Source of the DNA: Daphnia pulex
Taxonomy: Eukaryota > Arthropoda > Branchiopoda > Diplostraca > Daphniidae
NCBI RefSeq assembly: GCF_021134715.1
Contig: NC_060018.1
Location: 8,883,501-8,947,500 of the forward strand
Direction: 5' to 3'
DNA length: 64,000 nt
The notes under the pieces were generated by a model. That model was not told the origin of the DNA. It saw only the letters and a list, made by a program, of their open reading frames with translations, and did not search any database. This document shows, piece after piece, positions 61,228-64,000 of this stretch. Within the stretch, counting starts at the first letter, position 1. Every line of letters begins with the position of its first letter. The position numbers and the translations under genes are program-made.

Positions 61228-63150
61228 TTAAATAGAATCAATTTCGACATTAACCTTCAAAATTTTGAACTGTTGATCGCTCAAGGCTTGCCAATCAGGT
61301 TGTTTGAGCTTTTGAGATACTTCTACCTGTGTAGACTCGTAGCTCCTTGACGTGGTCTTTAACCAGGTGAAATAGTCCTCGGTCCACTCGAGGCTACGAG
61401 GCCAGTCGGCGCGGAGTAGCAAGGCGTTACGGCGAACGTAAAGACGATGCAAGCGTTGACAATTGGCTGAGCTGACCAACAGGATCAATGTCGCAGTTGA
61501 AATCCTCTCGCGGATTACCTGTGGGAATTTTTTCTCATTAAAACGATTGACACTGTACATAATTCAATTGATCAAACTATTACCTACTGACAAGATAACA
61601 ACGTCCATGCAAACACGCACTCATCTAAGGAGTTAGGTAAACCTACAAATACTGTCTGGAATGACTTTTAAAAAACGTGCAATCAAGTTTTTCCATGACA
61701 TGCTGGGGGTTTAGTAGCACACAATAAATTATGCGTTACAAGCATTCGGTAAAAATAGACAATTAGACATGGAACGAGTTTACCAGTGTGTTAAGATTTG
61801 GACATTCCCGAACAAGAGTGATCAAGGACATGTCGATCCGATTCTGGAAGCTGTTGGACGTATGGAATCGAGGAAGCCCCAGGTGACCATAAACTTTCAG
61901 TCGATCGCGGTAGAGATCAACGATGGTCAGAATACTTGACATGGACACCTTTTATGGTGACAATATAAATCAATATACTAATCTGTTTTAATTAATAAAA
62001 ATTTACCTTAGAATAACGGGAATTGTACAATACGGATGATACTGGGGCACGTTCCTGCCAGACAATTTCTCTTTTAGTTTTCCCCATTGATTTCAAGTGG
62101 ACTCTTATTGCCGGATTCTTTCGATTCAAATCGCTCCAGGCTTTAGGTTCGATGCTGTAGCAAGATTCAGTGTAGGCGTTCTGAATGATGTGTAAGTGTT
62201 TCAATTTTGTAGAGCTTATGAGCCAAAGCAAATCGGAGCTTAATGTTTGCGGACTGATTCGGAGAGAATGCAGTCGAAGGAAGGCGCCTGGGTGAAGAAG
62301 ACGACAAGGAACTTTGGTGCAATTGATAAGTGTCAGTGAATGGAGATTGAGGCATCTAGTGTAACAGACATCGTCCAAGAGATAGAGAGCTTCCGAACTG
62401 TCCAACAGCAGATTGGTCAATTCCAAGCTCGTGAGGCCAGGTAGAAAAGACATAAGATTTTTAAGTGCTTGCAAGAGCTGACCACCAGTACCGTAAATGG
62501 CGTTTTCCGTCCGAAACGCCATATCACAGTTGAAAGTAAACTTGAGTGTATGGATGTTGTCAAGGGAACCTGGGTACCTTTCACTGAATTGGGAGAGCAT
62601 ATTCATGACCTCAAAGAGATTAAAGAAATTCAACATGGGAGCAAAAATAAGGGTTCGAATATTTTTGGCTGTTTTGTACAAAAATATTTGAGCTCTGTAG
62701 TGGTCTAAAGTATATTGCCAGCCTAAATGGTAGTTAAACCGTCTTCTTGATAAAACACTAAAAAGAAATGAATTAATTAAAAAATTTTGTGCACAGTCTA
62801 TATATTGATTTGTGTTGGTTTACCGATCTTCTAGCACAAAAGTGGACCAGACATATGGCAGATGAAATGCCTGATACCATCTTCTGCACACCAGAGATCC
62901 ATAATAACGCTTTTCATTACTCAGATATGAAAAGATTCTTTCAATGACCAAATCAGGCAAATCTGCCCAATTGCCCAAACTTTCATCTTCCACATAGTTG
63001 TCCTCATTTTCTTCCTCACTTGCAGCTGTTTCATGATCAACATATATACCTTAAGAAAAAGAGAAATAAAATTGTGATTGATTAGTTGATTACTTAGTTT
63101 ATGATGTTACCTTTGCCGCGATTATCCTGCTTCCAGACTGCACCAACCAT
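61228..63150 (-). CDS. F-box protein with LRR-like region (FBXO33/FBXO39-like)
   Basis: Five exons on the minus strand, 63150-63111, 63049-62824, 62757-62007, 61948-61784 and 61518-61228, give about 490 aa with consistent phases. After an acidic N-terminal stretch (EEENEDNYVEDES) comes an F-box at about residues 43-88 (LPDLVIERIFSYLSNEKRYY, then VCRRWYQAF and VWSTFVLE). The rest is Leu-rich with irregular repeats (SLELTNLLL, LHSLTLINC, LKHLHIIQN), as in F-box proteins that recruit substrates to SCF (Skp1-cullin-F-box) ubiquitin ligases. The C-terminal region (RLHRLYVRRNALLLRADW, then WTEDYFTWLK) suggests the FBXO33/FBXO39 group, but I could not verify orthology. Confidence 0.9.
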
Positions 63151-63858
63151 AATAGCTGGAGATAGTACTGGGTTGGCTAATTTAGTAATTTACGGATTAA
63201 TTCGAATTATTTCACCACAAGATAAACCTTGAGTCCTAATTAAAAATATAAATTCAAAAGCTTACAAATAAGATATATTGAAGGGATCAGCCTACGAGTG
63301 CAAAAAGTGACTTTATGTTTTGGTGTGTAAACAAATCTTGTTTGTTTTTCTTGTATAAAAGCTCCGTGCCATCTATAAACTTGGGGGGTAACTAAAACTC
63401 GGTGGTCGGGGCGGGGAATGGACAACCTGGTTAGTAATTGTACCGCTAGTTGTGCGTCCTTCAGAAGAGTGGTATACGTTGATATACGCGATGACGCAGT
63501 AAGAGAAGAGGAGCAGGGGAAACGAAGTTGCGGCACCATTTTTAAAGATCATCAGTGCCTGATATTTATAACTTTGTTTTCCTACAAATTTGATAATTTA
63601 ATTTATTTTATAGCCGAATTTTTGTTAAAGACAAATATTTTTTTAAGTGATTTTATTGAAAAAAAGGACATTCAATAAATTAAGATGCATTAGATAAATA
63701 AAGAAGAGTTGCCAAAAAGAAAAAAAGATGAAGATAATTTTGCAAATTAAACACCTGAAATTAAAAGATAGCTTAGTTGAAGGATTCCTATTCCTACTAA
63801 TTTATCTTTTTCCTTAATTTGTGTTATTAGGTTTTCCTTACACAGAACAGGAGTTGAC
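63151..63858. other. Intergenic region
   Basis: This lies between the start of the F-box gene and the stop of the next minus-strand gene. It should contain the F-box gene promoter and the 3' UTR of the gene at 63859. TTTATT runs (AATAAA on the minus strand) lie near 63604 and 63652. No exon recognised. Confidence 0.5.
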
Positions 63859-64000
63859 TTAAACTCTACCTCCACAACCACGGCCTTTTTCTACACATCC
63901 ATTGGCAACTCGTCTTCCTCCATTTCCACGGTGACCACCTATTGCAACCAATTAATTTAAAATTACAGAACTTCATTTCTAACCCTTTTTACCTCTACCA
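63859..64000 (-). CDS. 3' end of a gene encoding a Gly/Arg-rich protein (partial)
   Basis: The last exon, 63938-63859, and the final 8 bp (64000-63993) of the previous exon are separated by a 54-bp GT-AG intron. Joined in phase they give a C terminus with GRGGHRGNGGRR and KGRGCGGRV before the stop. RGG-rich tails are typical of RNA-binding proteins (for example nucleolar or Sm-like proteins) and are sites of arginine methylation. The rest of the gene lies beyond the window, so the family cannot be named. Confidence 0.7.

Noticed and set aside
63418-63678. 86-codon plus-strand frame near the right end
   Set aside because: AT-rich tail (poly Phe/Ile/Lys), no motif, and it overlaps the presumed 3' UTR of the minus-strand gene.
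1-64000. CRISPR arrays, bacterial operons, rRNA or tRNA genes
   Set aside because: The DNA is eukaryotic; no regularly spaced repeats of CRISPR type, no rRNA segments and no tRNA A/B boxes with a cloverleaf were seen by eye. A tRNAscan-SE run would settle the tRNA question.

Overview
The window looks like arthropod nuclear DNA, most likely a branchiopod crustacean of the Daphnia type. The host genes have many short GT-AG introns (about 60-120 bp) and metazoan housekeeping products. The repeats are BEL/Pao, Copia, non-LTR and MITE elements, and the mir-100/let-7/mir-125 microRNA cluster is present in its bilaterian order. The species assignment is inference. Exon joins were made by eye, using reading phase and family knowledge.

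Region 1 (1-17.8 kb) is a graveyard of retrotransposons. A degenerate BEL/Pao element on the minus strand (1-6821, its outer LTR cut by the window edge) sits inside an older Copia remnant (6822-9010). A 5'-truncated non-LTR element with endonuclease, RT and RNase H follows (about 9160-12955). Next is a structurally complete but mutated Copia element (13136-17809) with two LTRs, a 5-bp target duplication GAATG, an initiator-Met tRNA-type primer site and a possible 72-bp intron in gag. Region 2 (17.8-22.3 kb) is decayed intergenic DNA with several inverted-repeat (MITE-like) elements, one nested in another.

Region 3 (22.3-28.5 kb) is a compact block of host genes: TBCB (+, tubulin folding cofactor B), POLR3F/RPC6 (-, RNA polymerase III), CLPTM1 (+, multi-pass membrane protein) and LLPH (-, small basic nucleolar protein). 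POLR3F and CLPTM1 are divergent. CLPTM1 and LLPH are convergent, with stop codons 114 bp apart.

Region 4 (28.5-47.9 kb) has no protein-coding exon that I can recognise. It holds the let-7 complex on the minus strand: mir-100 (31488-31509), let-7 (31283-31304) and mir-125 (30206-30227). The rest is rich in microsatellites and homopolymer tracts, with several CTCF-like motifs that point toward each other and an L2/CR1-like LINE tail at about 40.3-40.8 kb.

Region 5 (47.9-64 kb) has minus-strand genes only: a USP2-type ubiquitin protease with a long Ser-rich N terminus, an unfamiliar SAM methyltransferase with a poly-Asp tract, an unfamiliar four-transmembrane protein, an F-box protein of FBXO33/39 type, and at the window edge the 3' end of a gene for a Gly/Arg-rich protein.

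The most important content is the conserved let-7 complex. The most unusual observations are the weak 3' arm of its let-7 hairpin, the convergent CTCF-like motifs around it, and the intron-like segment in the Copia gag. I found no clear sign of a wholly new system.
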